From positions 248,001 through 312,000 of the forward strand of contig NZ_PYMI01000001.1 of assembly GCF_003025595.1 (NCBI RefSeq): 64,000 bases of DNA, read 5' to 3'. The notes beneath the pieces are model-generated. The model saw nothing but the letters and a program-made list of their open reading frames with translations. It was not told the origin of the DNA and did no database searches. Positions 15,471-23,993 of the stretch are shown here, one piece after another. Each line of letters begins with the position of its first letter. Position 1 is the stretch's first letter. Both the position numbers and the translations under genes were made by a program. Source of the DNA: Photobacterium ganghwense. Lineage in GTDB: Bacteria > Pseudomonadota > Gammaproteobacteria > Enterobacterales > Vibrionaceae.

Positions 15471-16136
15471 ATGAAAATGCAATGGAACATGCTGGTAAAA
15501 GCCAGACTAAAAGAGCTCGGAATTACCCAGGAGAAATTGTCTGAGAGATTGGGCATAACTCAGGGGGCGGTTGCGCATTGGTTAAACAAACGCAGAGAGC
15601 CTTCATTAGAGCAAATCAGCCAAATATTAAAGGCGGTTGGTCTTGATAAGTTGACTCTACATTCAGATGGAACACTGGAATATCCTGACAGTGTCATTTC
15701 TAATGTAACCCAGATAGATATCCAGCCTTTTGATAAACGAAGATTCCCAGTTTTAAGTTCGGTACAGGCCGGAGCTTGGACTGAAGCTGTCGAGCCTTAT
15801 TCGACAATTGAAGCTGATGAGTGGTACATAACTACAGAGCGCACAAGTGATCGTTGCTTTTGGCTTCGCGTTCAAGGTGACTCAATGACTTCAGCTACTG
15901 GGGTTAGTTTCCCAGAAGATACACTTGTACTAGTTGACACATTTAGAGATGCTGAAAATGGCTCGCTGGTTGTCGCAAAGCTCACAGATGTAAATGAAGC
16001 TACTTTTAAAAAGCTCGTCATCGATGCTGGACAGAAATTTCTGAAGCCATTGAACCCCGCCTATCCAACCTTGCCTATCAACGGTAATTGTAAAATTATC
16101 GGAGTGGTGGTTGACGCAAAGCTAAAGCTGATTTAA
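15471..16136 (+). CDS. CI-type phage repressor (S24 family, LexA-like)
   Basis: A 221-residue repressor. The N-terminal HTH is KELGITQEKLSERLGITQGAVAHWLNKRREPS (about residues 15-45). The C-terminal half is an S24 self-cleavage domain with an Ala-Gly bond (Ala100-Gly101, SSVQAGAW), nucleophile Ser138 in QGDSM and general base Lys170 in VVAK. RecA-stimulated autocleavage would therefore induce the prophage after DNA damage. It is divergent from the cro-like gene. Two in-frame ATGs lie two codons apart; either could be the start. An intrinsic terminator follows. Confidence 0.93.
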   Translation: MKMQWNMLVKARLKELGITQEKLSERLGITQGAVAHWLNKRREPSLEQISQILKAVGLDKLTLHSDGTLEYPDSVISNVTQIDIQPFDKRRFPVLSSVQAGAWTEAVEPYSTIEADEWYITTERTSDRCFWLRVQGDSMTSATGVSFPEDTLVLVDTFRDAENGSLVVAKLTDVNEATFKKLVIDAGQKFLKPLNPAYPTLPINGNCKIIGVVVDAKLKLI

Positions 16137-16179
16137 CCGCAGACTTGAACTAACCACACATTGCATTGACTTTACTTAT

Positions 16180-16204
16180 AAACCGCCTTTTGGCGGTTTT
16201 TTTG
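16180..16204 (+). terminator. Terminator after the CI repressor gene
   Basis: A perfect AAACCGCC-TTTT-GGCGGTTT hairpin followed by T residues lies 44 bp beyond the repressor stop. Confidence 0.8.
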
Positions 16205-16219
16205 TATCTCAAACATAAA

Positions 16220-16263
16220 AAATTACATTATGTATTTACACCAAAAAATACATAATGTAATTT
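16220..16263. promoter_or_regulatory. Operator pair before the rightward phage operon
   Basis: Two 18-bp arms, AAATTACATTATGTATTT (16220-16237) and its perfect reverse complement (16246-16263), are separated by 8 bp. Each arm contains TACATAATGTAAT, nearly the TACATAACGTAAT operator found by the cro gene. This suggests that one repressor controls both the lytic and the recombination/integration promoters, as CI does at OR and OL in lambda. A simple hairpin is the alternative reading. Confidence 0.65.
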
Positions 16264-16348
16264 AATGGGGGTTGAGGGGGCATTAGAGCCAAAGGAAAGC
16301 CAAGTTGAATTCGGATTAACTAGTACCACTAAATTGCGAGGAAAAACG

Positions 16349-16744
16349 ATGCAGAAACAAGAAGCCGGAAACCTCAGTGTTGAGGATCGCACTACCAACT
16401 TCCCCAAGCTGATGCAAGAGCTTGATGGCGGGGTCATCTCAAATGTAATGGGGCTGGCCTTGTCGAACGTTGCCCGAGCTGTGTCTTACAGCGACAAAGT
16501 CGGCAACGTGAAGATGGATCTCAAGTTGAAGCCAATGGGCACCAACAACGAGATGGTTGAAATCACGGTAAACATGTCGGTGAAAGAACCCAAAGCAGGT
16601 TTCGGCGCCAAGAGTGAAGACTTCCAGTACACCTCAATCGCGTATGTAGGGAAAGGCGGCAAACTGACCTACGACCGACCAAAGGAAGACATTCACGGCC
16701 AAGTCGTTATGGAAGACACCATGCTGCGGGAAGTTCGCGGCTAA
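16349..16744 (+). CDS. Phage hypothetical protein, 131 aa
   Basis: A soluble protein that I know only as a frequent unnamed gene of Vibrio-type prophages. It is rich in beta-prone segments (VGNVKMDLKLKPMGTNNEMVEITVNMSVKEPKAG). The frame is open upstream to 16265, but the ATG at 16349 follows a GCGAGGAAAAACG ribosome site and is the better start. It is the first gene of the rightward operon leading to the integrase. Confidence 0.7.
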   Translation: MQKQEAGNLSVEDRTTNFPKLMQELDGGVISNVMGLALSNVARAVSYSDKVGNVKMDLKLKPMGTNNEMVEITVNMSVKEPKAGFGAKSEDFQYTSIAYVGKGGKLTYDRPKEDIHGQVVMEDTMLREVRG

Positions 16745-16782
16745 TACACACCACCCTATTCAATAACTGAAAGAGAGTAATC

Positions 16783-17607
16783 ATGAGCATGGACAAATCT
16801 GCTATTCAACAAATTCAGGAAACCGGCAGCGCTAAAGAGTTTCTGGCCCAGCTGGCCGTTGCAGGGTTTCCTGTTGCGGCGCTACCTGCAAACTTCGAAC
16901 TGCACAATCTAGAAAGCTACATGCCTAACCGCAACACTTTCCGCGGCCTGATGAAAACGGCCAACATTGATGAATTTGTTCGCTACCACGAAGAATATCA
17001 GACAGAAGGAAACCAGTGTTTTATTAACGCCGACAACATGTCAGCGCTAACCATCTTTGACTTGGGCACTCACAATGTTCCCGGCCACTGCAAACACCAA
17101 GCGCAACTCACCTTACGCAAAACAGCGCTGTTTCGTGCCCTGCTGAACGTGAATGAAGAGCGCCTCGGACAAAAGCAGCTGGCCGAGTGGATCGAAGATT
17201 ACAGCACGGCTATTCAAGTGTTTTCGACTACTGGTGATGTCATTGATAACGCGATCGCGTCTGCTGCCGTTCGTAACATGAAGTTCGAAGCAAGAGCTGG
17301 CCGTGAATCAAGTGTTGATGATTTCAGCCAACACCAATCAGAGTACGAGTCGGTTGCTGTTCGTACCAAAGAAGAATTCCCAATGCCAGCCGTGTTCAAG
17401 TTCACCTGCGAACCGTATCTGGGGCTTGATGAGCGCGTGTTTGAACTACGCATGAGCACCATCGGTAACGATACGCTGGTTCTGCGCATCAAGAAATTAG
17501 AGCAGCATCAGGAAGAAATGGGGGAAGAGTTCCAAGAGAAACTTCAAGCCAAGTTCCTGTCTGAAAGCATCGAAATCGACACCTTTATCGGTTCGTTCAC
17601 TTCATAA
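16783..17607 (+). CDS. YfdQ / DUF2303 family phage protein
   Basis: A 274-residue protein matching the DUF2303 (YfdQ) family of lambdoid prophages: an N-terminal FELHNLESYMPNRNTFRGLMKT segment, a central ALTIFDLGTHNVPGHCKHQAQLTLRKTALFRALL block and an acidic, helical C-terminus. Function is unknown; the gene normally sits in the early left operon with recombination functions, as here. The ATG at 16783 follows GAGAG. Confidence 0.82.
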   Translation: MSMDKSAIQQIQETGSAKEFLAQLAVAGFPVAALPANFELHNLESYMPNRNTFRGLMKTANIDEFVRYHEEYQTEGNQCFINADNMSALTIFDLGTHNVPGHCKHQAQLTLRKTALFRALLNVNEERLGQKQLAEWIEDYSTAIQVFSTTGDVIDNAIASAAVRNMKFEARAGRESSVDDFSQHQSEYESVAVRTKEEFPMPAVFKFTCEPYLGLDERVFELRMSTIGNDTLVLRIKKLEQHQEEMGEEFQEKLQAKFLSESIEIDTFIGSFTS

Positions 17608-17651
17608 CGGGATAACGCGCCCTTTCATTAGGGCGCTTCTTGCGAGGAAAC

Positions 17652-17861
17652 ATGGCTACAACATTTCAAACGAAACACGGGGTAATTACGGTCGGCAAGC
17701 CGTATTACCTCTTCCCTCTGGGACAGGTGGTTGATCTGAAGCTGATACGGCATGAAAACCAAGAAAATGGATGGGGAGTCAGCAAGCCCTACCCGGTTTC
17801 AACTGAACTCACTTCCGATCTTCTTAACGACTTTGCCGATCAAGCCAGCAAACTACTGTAA
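17652..17861 (+). CDS. Phage hypothetical protein, 69 aa
   Basis: A small protein (MATTFQTKHGVITVGKPYYLFPLGQVVDLKLIRHENQENGWGVSKPYP...) with beta-rich character and no recognised domain. The ATG at 17652 follows GCGAGGA; a TTG four codons earlier is unlikely. It lies between the DUF2303 gene and the exonuclease, 9 bp from the latter. Confidence 0.65.
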   Translation: MATTFQTKHGVITVGKPYYLFPLGQVVDLKLIRHENQENGWGVSKPYPVSTELTSDLLNDFADQASKLL

Positions 17862-17870
17862 GGGACTACC

Positions 17871-18479
17871 ATGCATTACGAAAACGTCACTATCGACATC
17901 GAATCCACTGACACAGCAAACACCTCGAAGATTCTCAGCATTGGCGTGGTTCCCTTCAACTGGGGAGAGAACGTCAGCTTTGATGAGCTGTGCAACCGGG
18001 AAAGCAGCCTGTATTTGACTCTCGATTTATCCAGCTTTCCAGCCGGTTTCACCGAATCCGCCAGTACGATGAAATGGTGGGAACGCCAAGGTGAAGCGGC
18101 GCGGCATGTGCTGGCACCCAGCCCGACAGACATCAGCATTAAAGATGCTTTGTTGAAGCTGCACATCCACCTTTGTGCTCACGTGCTTCCCCTGACTAAA
18201 GACGGCGGACAAGTGTTTTGCCGTGGCTACGACTTTGACGGGGGCATTCTGGAGTATGCCTATGAGCAGCTTGAGTTACTGACTCCCTGGACCTACAACC
18301 GTTTCCGCTGTGTTCGTACAGCCATTGATATTCTGGCTGACTCACGTAACGGCTATGTGGTTGAAAAGAATCCTGCCGGTTTCATTAAGCACCACGCGTT
18401 GCATGATGCGGCCAAAGACACCTTAACCATGCTGGCGCTGAATAAGGCACACCGAGCATCAAGCAATACCGCGCATTGA
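17871..18479 (+). CDS. Phage 3'-5' exonuclease, DEDD family (Rv2179c-like)
   Basis: A 202-residue protein with the DEDDh nuclease pattern: Asp and Glu in VTIDIEST near the N-terminus (Exo I), an Asp in RGYDFDGGILEYAYEQL (Exo II) and His/Asp in HHALHDAAKDT (Exo III). The MKWWERQGEAAR segment is characteristic of the Rv2179c-like 3'-5' exoribonuclease domain that many phages carry near their recombination genes. It probably degrades or trims RNA or DNA ends; which substrate is unknown. It precedes the excisionase and integrase on the same strand. Confidence 0.85.
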   Translation: MHYENVTIDIESTDTANTSKILSIGVVPFNWGENVSFDELCNRESSLYLTLDLSSFPAGFTESASTMKWWERQGEAARHVLAPSPTDISIKDALLKLHIHLCAHVLPLTKDGGQVFCRGYDFDGGILEYAYEQLELLTPWTYNRFRCVRTAIDILADSRNGYVVEKNPAGFIKHHALHDAAKDTLTMLALNKAHRASSNTAH

Positions 18480-18566
18480 GTCGGTACGTTTAAAAAGTCA
18501 ACCACCAGTTCCGCCCGTTACTGGTGGTTACCTTCAACACCATAACCAGATATATAGGTCACATAC

Positions 18567-18752
18567 ATGAGTAGATCTCAAATCGCGATTGTTACGCTGA
18601 AGAAGGCTTCTGAAGAAATTGGCCTGAGCACCAAAACATTGCGAGAAAAAGCTCGTGACGGGTTCTATCCATCCACTGTCATGAGAAAGATTCACGGCAC
18701 CTGGATGGTAGATATTGAGGAATGGAACCGATGGCACCGAATGCAAGCTTGA
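18567..18752 (+). CDS. Excisionase-like small HTH protein
   Basis: A 61-residue MerR/Xis-type winged HTH (TLKKASEEIGLSTKTLREKARDGFYPSTVMRKIHGTWMVDIEEWNRWH). The pattern helix - turn - helix - wing ending with WMVDIEEWNRW is typical of phage excisionases. Its end overlaps the integrase start, the usual xis-int coupling. It should bend attachment-site DNA and direct the integrase towards excision. Confidence 0.85.
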   Translation: MSRSQIAIVTLKKASEEIGLSTKTLREKARDGFYPSTVMRKIHGTWMVDIEEWNRWHRMQA

Positions 18753-19957
18753 ACAACCTACCGCCAGGTATTGAAGTTCATGGTAATCACTTGCGTATAG
18801 TTTTTTATCACAAAGGCAAGCGATTCAGAGAAACACTCGGTTTACCGCCTACGAAACAAAACATCAACTTCGCCATGCGCAAGCGCGAGGCCATTCTTTA
18901 TGAAATGAAAATCGGTACCTTTAACTATGCGGCACACTTTCCGGAATCTAAACATGCGTCGGGCAAGCCGAAGGCATTAGACTTGGGTCATCTCGCAAAA
19001 CGGTTTCTTGAGTCCAAATCGCACGATATTCGCCGTTCGACTCACCAGCGGTATGAGTGGGTGCTGCGTGACTTTCTGGAACTCTACGGTGCAAACCGAA
19101 GCTGCGACACACTATCGCCCAGATCACTCACGCAATTTCGGCAGGAGCTGGTTAAAGGGAAAAGTGGCAGGACGATTAACCGTAACCTGGTCACCATCAA
19201 TGCCTTTCTGGCCTGGCTACACAAAATGGAATACGTCGAGCGCGACCTTTCTGAGGTGCTCACCCGAGTTAAAGAGAACGAGGTAGACATACAGCCTTTC
19301 TCGGTCGACGAAATTACCAAGGCACTGGCTGAATGCCACCAGCTACAGCATCGGAATATGATCACGCTACTGGTTTACACCGGCATACGCAGCGGCGAGT
19401 TATGTGCCCTCGCCTGGGAAGATGTGGACTTTGAAAACAACACCATTCACATCCGGCGATCAACCTATGACAGACGTGGCCTCAAAACCACCAAGACCGA
19501 CAAAGAGCGTTTTGTTGATTTACTGCCACCAGCCATTGAGGCGCTGAAAGCACAACGCCACTTAACGTATTTGTTTCCGGCCAAAGATTACGATGTTGAG
19601 TTGCCCGGCCAAGCGTATCGCCAAGAGAAGCTCCGTTTCGTCTTCAACCCAAAGGCCGTTAGAGAGCAAAAATGCAGCGACTACGACTATTACGGGAAAC
19701 GCGCGCTAGGCAAAGTTTGGGAAACCCTTTGCCAAAAGGCCGGCATTCCACACCGGAATCAGTACCAGTTGCGGCACACCTACGCCAGTTGGATGATCAC
19801 CCACGCAAACGTCAATGTCAGTTACCTGGCGCAGCAAATGGGCCACGCCGACATCACCATGGTCGCCAAGGTCTATGGGAAATGGTTAACGGAATCGAAC
19901 AAGAAAGAGTCCGATCGGGTGTGGGGAGAGTTGCAGAAGGTTCAGAAGAAGAAGTAA
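18722..19957 (+). CDS. int: Phage tyrosine integrase
   Basis: About 411 residues. An N-terminal arm-binding domain (PPGIEVHGNHLRIVFYHKGKRFRETLGLPPT) is followed by a core-binding SAM-like domain and the catalytic domain with Arg in LLVYTGIRSGELCALAWEDVD, His-x-x-Arg region LRHTYASW, His in QQMGHADITM and the nucleophile Tyr in VAKVYGKW. All key residues are present, so it should be active. Starts within the overlap with the excisionase are possible (18722 or a few codons later). The gene ends the phage operon; attP should lie just downstream. Confidence 0.95.
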   Translation: MEPMAPNASLNNLPPGIEVHGNHLRIVFYHKGKRFRETLGLPPTKQNINFAMRKREAILYEMKIGTFNYAAHFPESKHASGKPKALDLGHLAKRFLESKSHDIRRSTHQRYEWVLRDFLELYGANRSCDTLSPRSLTQFRQELVKGKSGRTINRNLVTINAFLAWLHKMEYVERDLSEVLTRVKENEVDIQPFSVDEITKALAECHQLQHRNMITLLVYTGIRSGELCALAWEDVDFENNTIHIRRSTYDRRGLKTTKTDKERFVDLLPPAIEALKAQRHLTYLFPAKDYDVELPGQAYRQEKLRFVFNPKAVREQKCSDYDYYGKRALGKVWETLCQKAGIPHRNQYQLRHTYASWMITHANVNVSYLAQQMGHADITMVAKVYGKWLTESNKKESDRVWGELQKVQKKK

Positions 19958-19975
19958 ACCGCCGGAGGGCGGTTT
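19956..19975 (+). terminator. Hairpin at the integrase stop
   Basis: A perfect AAACCGCC-GGAG-GGCGGTTT hairpin starts within the stop codon of the integrase. The T-run after it is poor (GCTGTT), so termination may be weak. From here to 20140 I see only an ATCGATT-A-AATCGAT inverted repeat at 20089-20103 and no gene; this stretch should contain the attachment site, which cannot be defined without the other prophage end. Confidence 0.5.
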
Positions 19976-20140
19976 GCTGTTATCGTAACTAACAAATGTA
20001 CACAAGCCTGTTAGGCTGATGCTGGTAATCACAGCTTCCAATAAAATGAAATTGGGCAAAATGTAGTAAAAGGCTTTAGCTAAAGGGGATCGATTAAATC
20101 GATGGATTTCCAAAGAGAACCTTGATGGTCATCACACAAA

Positions 20141-21595
20141 GTGGCCAATTATCAATTACATGGGTTGTATTCAGGTATAAAATATCGGGCAAATAGGCAT
20201 TTCCTGAGATTAGATATGACAACAAGATCAATACCTAGAGTTTGTGACCGTCATTTAATAGATGTTTTCGCATATCAAGTGCTAAGAGACGGAAAATTAG
20301 AGGGAACTCCCAAGGAGGTAGATGAAGTTCAAGTTTACATTCTAGGTGGAGAAATCTGTATTGAAAAAGCAAGTTTCGACGATGAGGGTCTTATTAAAGA
20401 TTCGACTATCACGGCACTTTATAAATTGGACTCTGAAGCAATCAATCGCATCCGCATTTTTTACAGGTTGAAAGGTAGTACTCCAATACAGAACAAACGT
20501 ACGTATATCGACTACATACGATCAACTAACAGTTTTGTTGACCAGTTAACTGCCGACGCTTCAGTTCCTAAAGAAAACACTATTTTCTTTGCTGCCCTAC
20601 TAACAGCACTATCGGTGGGAGTGACTGGCAAAGAGCACCACAAGTCACTTCAACCTGAATTGTTCTCTGCACACCACGAAATGCTCAGTCGCTTAGAAAG
20701 CGTTAGTACTCACTTGTTCGAAGACGCGCATAAACAAATGAGGAAATTGGAGACCGAAAAGAGCACATTCTTATTAACCCAAGCAACAGAATTTGAGGAG
20801 AAACGCCAGCAACTGGTAGTTGAATTTGAAGAACGTCAGGCACGTCTTGAGGAGCAGTATTTCCAAAAAGATCAAGAGTTGAAGGAACGAGAACACGCTA
20901 TTGAAGATGCGGACAATACAACAGCTCGTAGACAAACAACTGTTTCAGCGATTACTGATGTAGCAGAAAGAGCTAAAAAATTTACATTTTCAACATCTGT
21001 CAACTCAAGAATGGTTTTCATTGTGGGTCTCTGTTTGTTTTTAGCTAGCCTTGGTCTGACTTCTACTTGGCAAGCTCTAACAGTAATTTCCTCGACTTCT
21101 TTCAGTGCTGGAACAGATCCCAATATCGTGAAAGCAGAGGCAGTTACCAATTCTGGATACATGTGGTTTAACTACATTCGTGTATTCTTATCATCAGCTC
21201 TAGTCGTATCGTCCTTAGTCTACCTCATCCGCTTTTTCAGTTCTTGGATGAATAAGGTCGCAAATCAGGAACTAGACAACCAGAAATACGTGCGTGATCT
21301 AAATCGAGCACACGTTGCAATTGAAATGTGTCTAGAATGGAACGACAAGAAAGACGGCACAATTCCAGAACGTTTGCTCAGTGCTGTGACTGAAGGGTTA
21401 TTCGTAGATAAGACTCAATCTAACGTTGACATTAATCATCCAGCAGAGCAGCTAGCTAGTGCATTGATTAGAACCTCAGATAAATTGGAGTTTCCGCTAG
21501 GCACAGGAACTGTTACTACAAGCGGGAAAAATATAAATAAGGCTAAGGCGGACACACAAAAGGCTAGACCTGAATCGGAAGTTACTGCAGAGTAA
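20141..21595 (+). CDS. Coiled-coil membrane protein of unknown function
   Basis: A 484-residue protein that I do not recognise. The first ~150 residues look like a folded soluble domain (VYILGGEICIEKASFDDEG...). A long charged coiled coil follows (about residues 180-270: LETEKSTFLLTQATEFEEKRQQLVVEFEERQARLEEQYFQKD). Two transmembrane segments come next (VFIVGLCLFLASLGLTSTW and FLSSALVVSSLVYLIRFF), then a cytoplasmic tail that ends disordered. The frame opens with a GTG at 20141 with little ribosome-site support; an ATG at 20216 is an alternative. It lies next to the integrase, a frequent place for defence or exclusion genes, but nothing in the protein proves such a role. Confidence 0.75.
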   Translation: MANYQLHGLYSGIKYRANRHFLRLDMTTRSIPRVCDRHLIDVFAYQVLRDGKLEGTPKEVDEVQVYILGGEICIEKASFDDEGLIKDSTITALYKLDSEAINRIRIFYRLKGSTPIQNKRTYIDYIRSTNSFVDQLTADASVPKENTIFFAALLTALSVGVTGKEHHKSLQPELFSAHHEMLSRLESVSTHLFEDAHKQMRKLETEKSTFLLTQATEFEEKRQQLVVEFEERQARLEEQYFQKDQELKEREHAIEDADNTTARRQTTVSAITDVAERAKKFTFSTSVNSRMVFIVGLCLFLASLGLTSTWQALTVISSTSFSAGTDPNIVKAEAVTNSGYMWFNYIRVFLSSALVVSSLVYLIRFFSSWMNKVANQELDNQKYVRDLNRAHVAIEMCLEWNDKKDGTIPERLLSAVTEGLFVDKTQSNVDINHPAEQLASALIRTSDKLEFPLGTGTVTTSGKNINKAKADTQKARPESEVTAE

Positions 21596-22244
21596 TAGCA
21601 AAATCAGAGGCTTCGGAGTATTTTCGGACGCCTCTCTTTGTTCCTAACTGAATCCCATTTATATAACCAAATTTTCCGTCTTTATAATTAAAACACTTAA
21701 CGTTGATAATTATAAAAAACGCTATACTCCCTTTAACTATTGGTGGTTTCTGGACTCAGGCTGTAACTTTCTGACTTTATTACAATAAGTTAAAACGAGA
21801 AGAAATCGACACCGTTAATAATATTTTGATATTTAAGTATTTATTAAATTAACAACATTTAAAAGCAACAGAGCCATCAAAAAATCCTTACAAGATTTAC
21901 CATAAATATAAAGAGAGCAAATTTTCACTAACGAATGTGGCGGCCGAACTTAAACTTGACACTATCGCAGTTGAGCATCCACTTCCCAGACAGGGTCGAT
22001 CAATATGTGGATCTATGACTTACGCTGACACAGAACTATGAACACCCTCCGCTGCATGAATACTTCAAGGCTACTTTCAAGTGGCCTTGTTTGTTAATGC
22101 ATTAATAGAACCATTATTATTTTAGTCCTTGCTTTCGATAAATATATAACGCCAAACGCACAATGGGGCAGAACCGATTTAGAGCAACCTATCAGATCTA
22201 GTCACATTGGGGAAACGAAACTGACAGATTGCATTCAGACTAAT
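21596..22244. other. 649-bp AT-rich gap without a visible gene
   Basis: A hairpin with AGAGGC/GCCTCT ends (21606-21635, followed by CTTTG) could terminate the upstream gene. Beyond it the DNA is AT-rich, with no convincing reading frame. Its last part (22161-22236) holds one copy of the ~60-bp degenerate repeat that recurs at 25225-25290. Confidence 0.5.
22171..22230 (+). repeat. Degenerate direct repeat, copy A, downstream flank of the nuclease/SMC module
   Basis: By eye, about 44 of 60 positions match the copy at 25231-25290 without gaps. Shared words include GAAC, CAACCT, TCAGATCTA, CACA, GGAAA and CTGACAG. This copy ends 15 bp before the stop of the SMC-like gene. Confidence 0.6.
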
Positions 22245-23942
22245 TCACGTTAGAAGAGCGACCTCCGCAGAATACACTTCATAATTCTCTTCTCGCAACA
22301 ATCGGTAACCATCTAACTCTATAACATGAGCTTCAGATGCAAACACATCTAATGCAGAGTTCTCCATACCACACATAATTATTTGAGAAGTTTTAGGAAC
22401 ATTCTCCATAATGACTTCAACTACTTTCTCATACCTGTGCACAGCCTGTTCTTGCTGGTTAGGAGTATCTACTACAAAAGGAGAGGTTACACTGTTCCGA
22501 GCAAACTCAATTTGTCTTAGGATCGCTAGTTGGTATGCAAGCAATCCTCGAGTTCCCTCTGCTGCCCCTCCCCCCATCAGCTTGGTATAATCTGTTGGAT
22601 GTTTAACTTTGCTTAAATTCAGCCCCTCAGCTCCAAGAACCTTGATGTTCTCTATCAGGTTCCCAATGAAAAATTCTCCCAACTCCTCTCTAGTAGCCTT
22701 CGGCAATAATTTTCTCTGTTCTTTCTTAAGCTCTTTTTGACTATGTTCAGCATTCGTTGAAATAAGTTGCTGTTCTTCCTTAGAGCGAACCACACTTTTA
22801 GATACATTATTTTGAGCAATACAACTCAAAACACTCGAGAAAGCAGCATCTTCAGCTTTTTCCTCATCCTCTGAAACTATGTATTTCTTGTTTATTCTTG
22901 CTATTTCTTCCTTAACTCTTCCGAGGTCAGAGTTAATAACACTTAGCTGACTCTTCTTACACAAAATCTCATTATCAATTAACTGTGCCCGGTCAGACAC
23001 CTCATTTTTATCTGCAAGCAGTACCGCTCTGCTAGCTAGTGAATTATCGTGGTTAGTTCCACACAATGGACATTCAAGTACATCATCTGCAATAAACTCT
23101 ACCGCGAAAGCATAGTCCTCTTCCAGTTCATTTGCAGATTTCACAGCTAGCTCTAATTGCTTTTCCAGATCATATAGTTCAGTTTGAATATCTGCTTGAG
23201 ATTCAAACAATCTCACTTGTTCCACAACAAACTGACTCAGCTCTTCTTGGATTTCTTGCTGAATAATATCGAATTGTTCTTCACTAACCGCGACTGTGGT
23301 ATCTGTTGAAACCTCTTCTAAGACCTCAATGGCAGAGTCTATTCTTTGAACCTGCTTATTGGCTTCATTTATAATTTTTTTCTGCTCACAAATACACTCT
23401 TCTATCTCGAAATGCTCAGGACCTATGTAGCCCGAGTGATACTTAACGACGGTAGGCTTCCAATTACGATACTGGCCTAGCTTTTCAAATGACGCCCACG
23501 GCTCACCCCAGCTCTTCAACTGATCAATGTAGAACGGTAGGAAATAAAAAGCCGGTGGTGGTACTTGCAATTCAGTTTCATCATCACGATTAGGAAGCTT
23601 CAGCTTAAAACCAACTAGGTTTGCAAATGCTTCAGAGTAACCACCACTGAGACTGTTATACCTTACTCCATCAAGTACAATAGTATTCTGGTAACGTGCT
23701 ACGTAGTGATCATCTCCGTCAATACTGAAGTAAAGTAACGCTTTGACATCATTAGATTTCCACTCTTCGTCCAACGCTGGATCACAACCTAATGCCCAAA
23801 AGATGTTTTTTACTAAAGTTGACTTACCAATACTATTATCTTTTCCTGTAATTAGATTCAATCTTTCGGGAAATTCGAACTGATTCGCAAGTCTTTTCGA
23901 ATCTGATACCAGAACTAACCGTTGGAATTGCAAGCCTTTCAT
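22245..23942 (-). CDS. SMC/Rad50-like ATPase with zinc hook (Lamassu LmuB-like)
   Basis: A 565-residue ABC-type ATPase of the SMC/Rad50 kind. Walker A is LITGKDNSIGKSTLVKNIFW near residue 33. Two coiled-coil arms surround a CPLCGT zinc-hook motif near residue 300. Near the C-terminus are a signature-like GAAEGTRGLLAYQLAIL and Walker B FVVDTPNQQEQ. Such a protein encoded directly after a DUF4297 nuclease is the core of Lamassu-type systems, in which the SMC component senses foreign or unusual DNA and releases the nuclease. The ATG follows an AAGGAAAA site. ABC-three-component or other SMC-nuclease pairs are alternatives. Confidence 0.82.
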   Translation of the reverse strand: MKGLQFQRLVLVSDSKRLANQFEFPERLNLITGKDNSIGKSTLVKNIFWALGCDPALDEEWKSNDVKALLYFSIDGDDHYVARYQNTIVLDGVRYNSLSGGYSEAFANLVGFKLKLPNRDDETELQVPPPAFYFLPFYIDQLKSWGEPWASFEKLGQYRNWKPTVVKYHSGYIGPEHFEIEECICEQKKIINEANKQVQRIDSAIEVLEEVSTDTTVAVSEEQFDIIQQEIQEELSQFVVEQVRLFESQADIQTELYDLEKQLELAVKSANELEEDYAFAVEFIADDVLECPLCGTNHDNSLASRAVLLADKNEVSDRAQLIDNEILCKKSQLSVINSDLGRVKEEIARINKKYIVSEDEEKAEDAAFSSVLSCIAQNNVSKSVVRSKEEQQLISTNAEHSQKELKKEQRKLLPKATREELGEFFIGNLIENIKVLGAEGLNLSKVKHPTDYTKLMGGGAAEGTRGLLAYQLAILRQIEFARNSVTSPFVVDTPNQQEQAVHRYEKVVEVIMENVPKTSQIIMCGMENSALDVFASEAHVIELDGYRLLREENYEVYSAEVALLT

Positions 23943-23993
23943 TTTTCCTTTTCCTCAAGTTTCTAATTAGTAATTTATAGTTTTGGTTCATGA

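Noticed and set aside
16220..16263. Reading the 18-bp inverted repeat as a terminator
   Set aside because: There is already a terminator at 16180, the stem is very AT-rich and no T-run follows; an operator pair fits better.
20089..20103. ATCGATT-A-AATCGAT inverted repeat as the att core
   Set aside because: The other prophage end is outside the window, so a direct-repeat test is impossible; the palindrome alone is not evidence.
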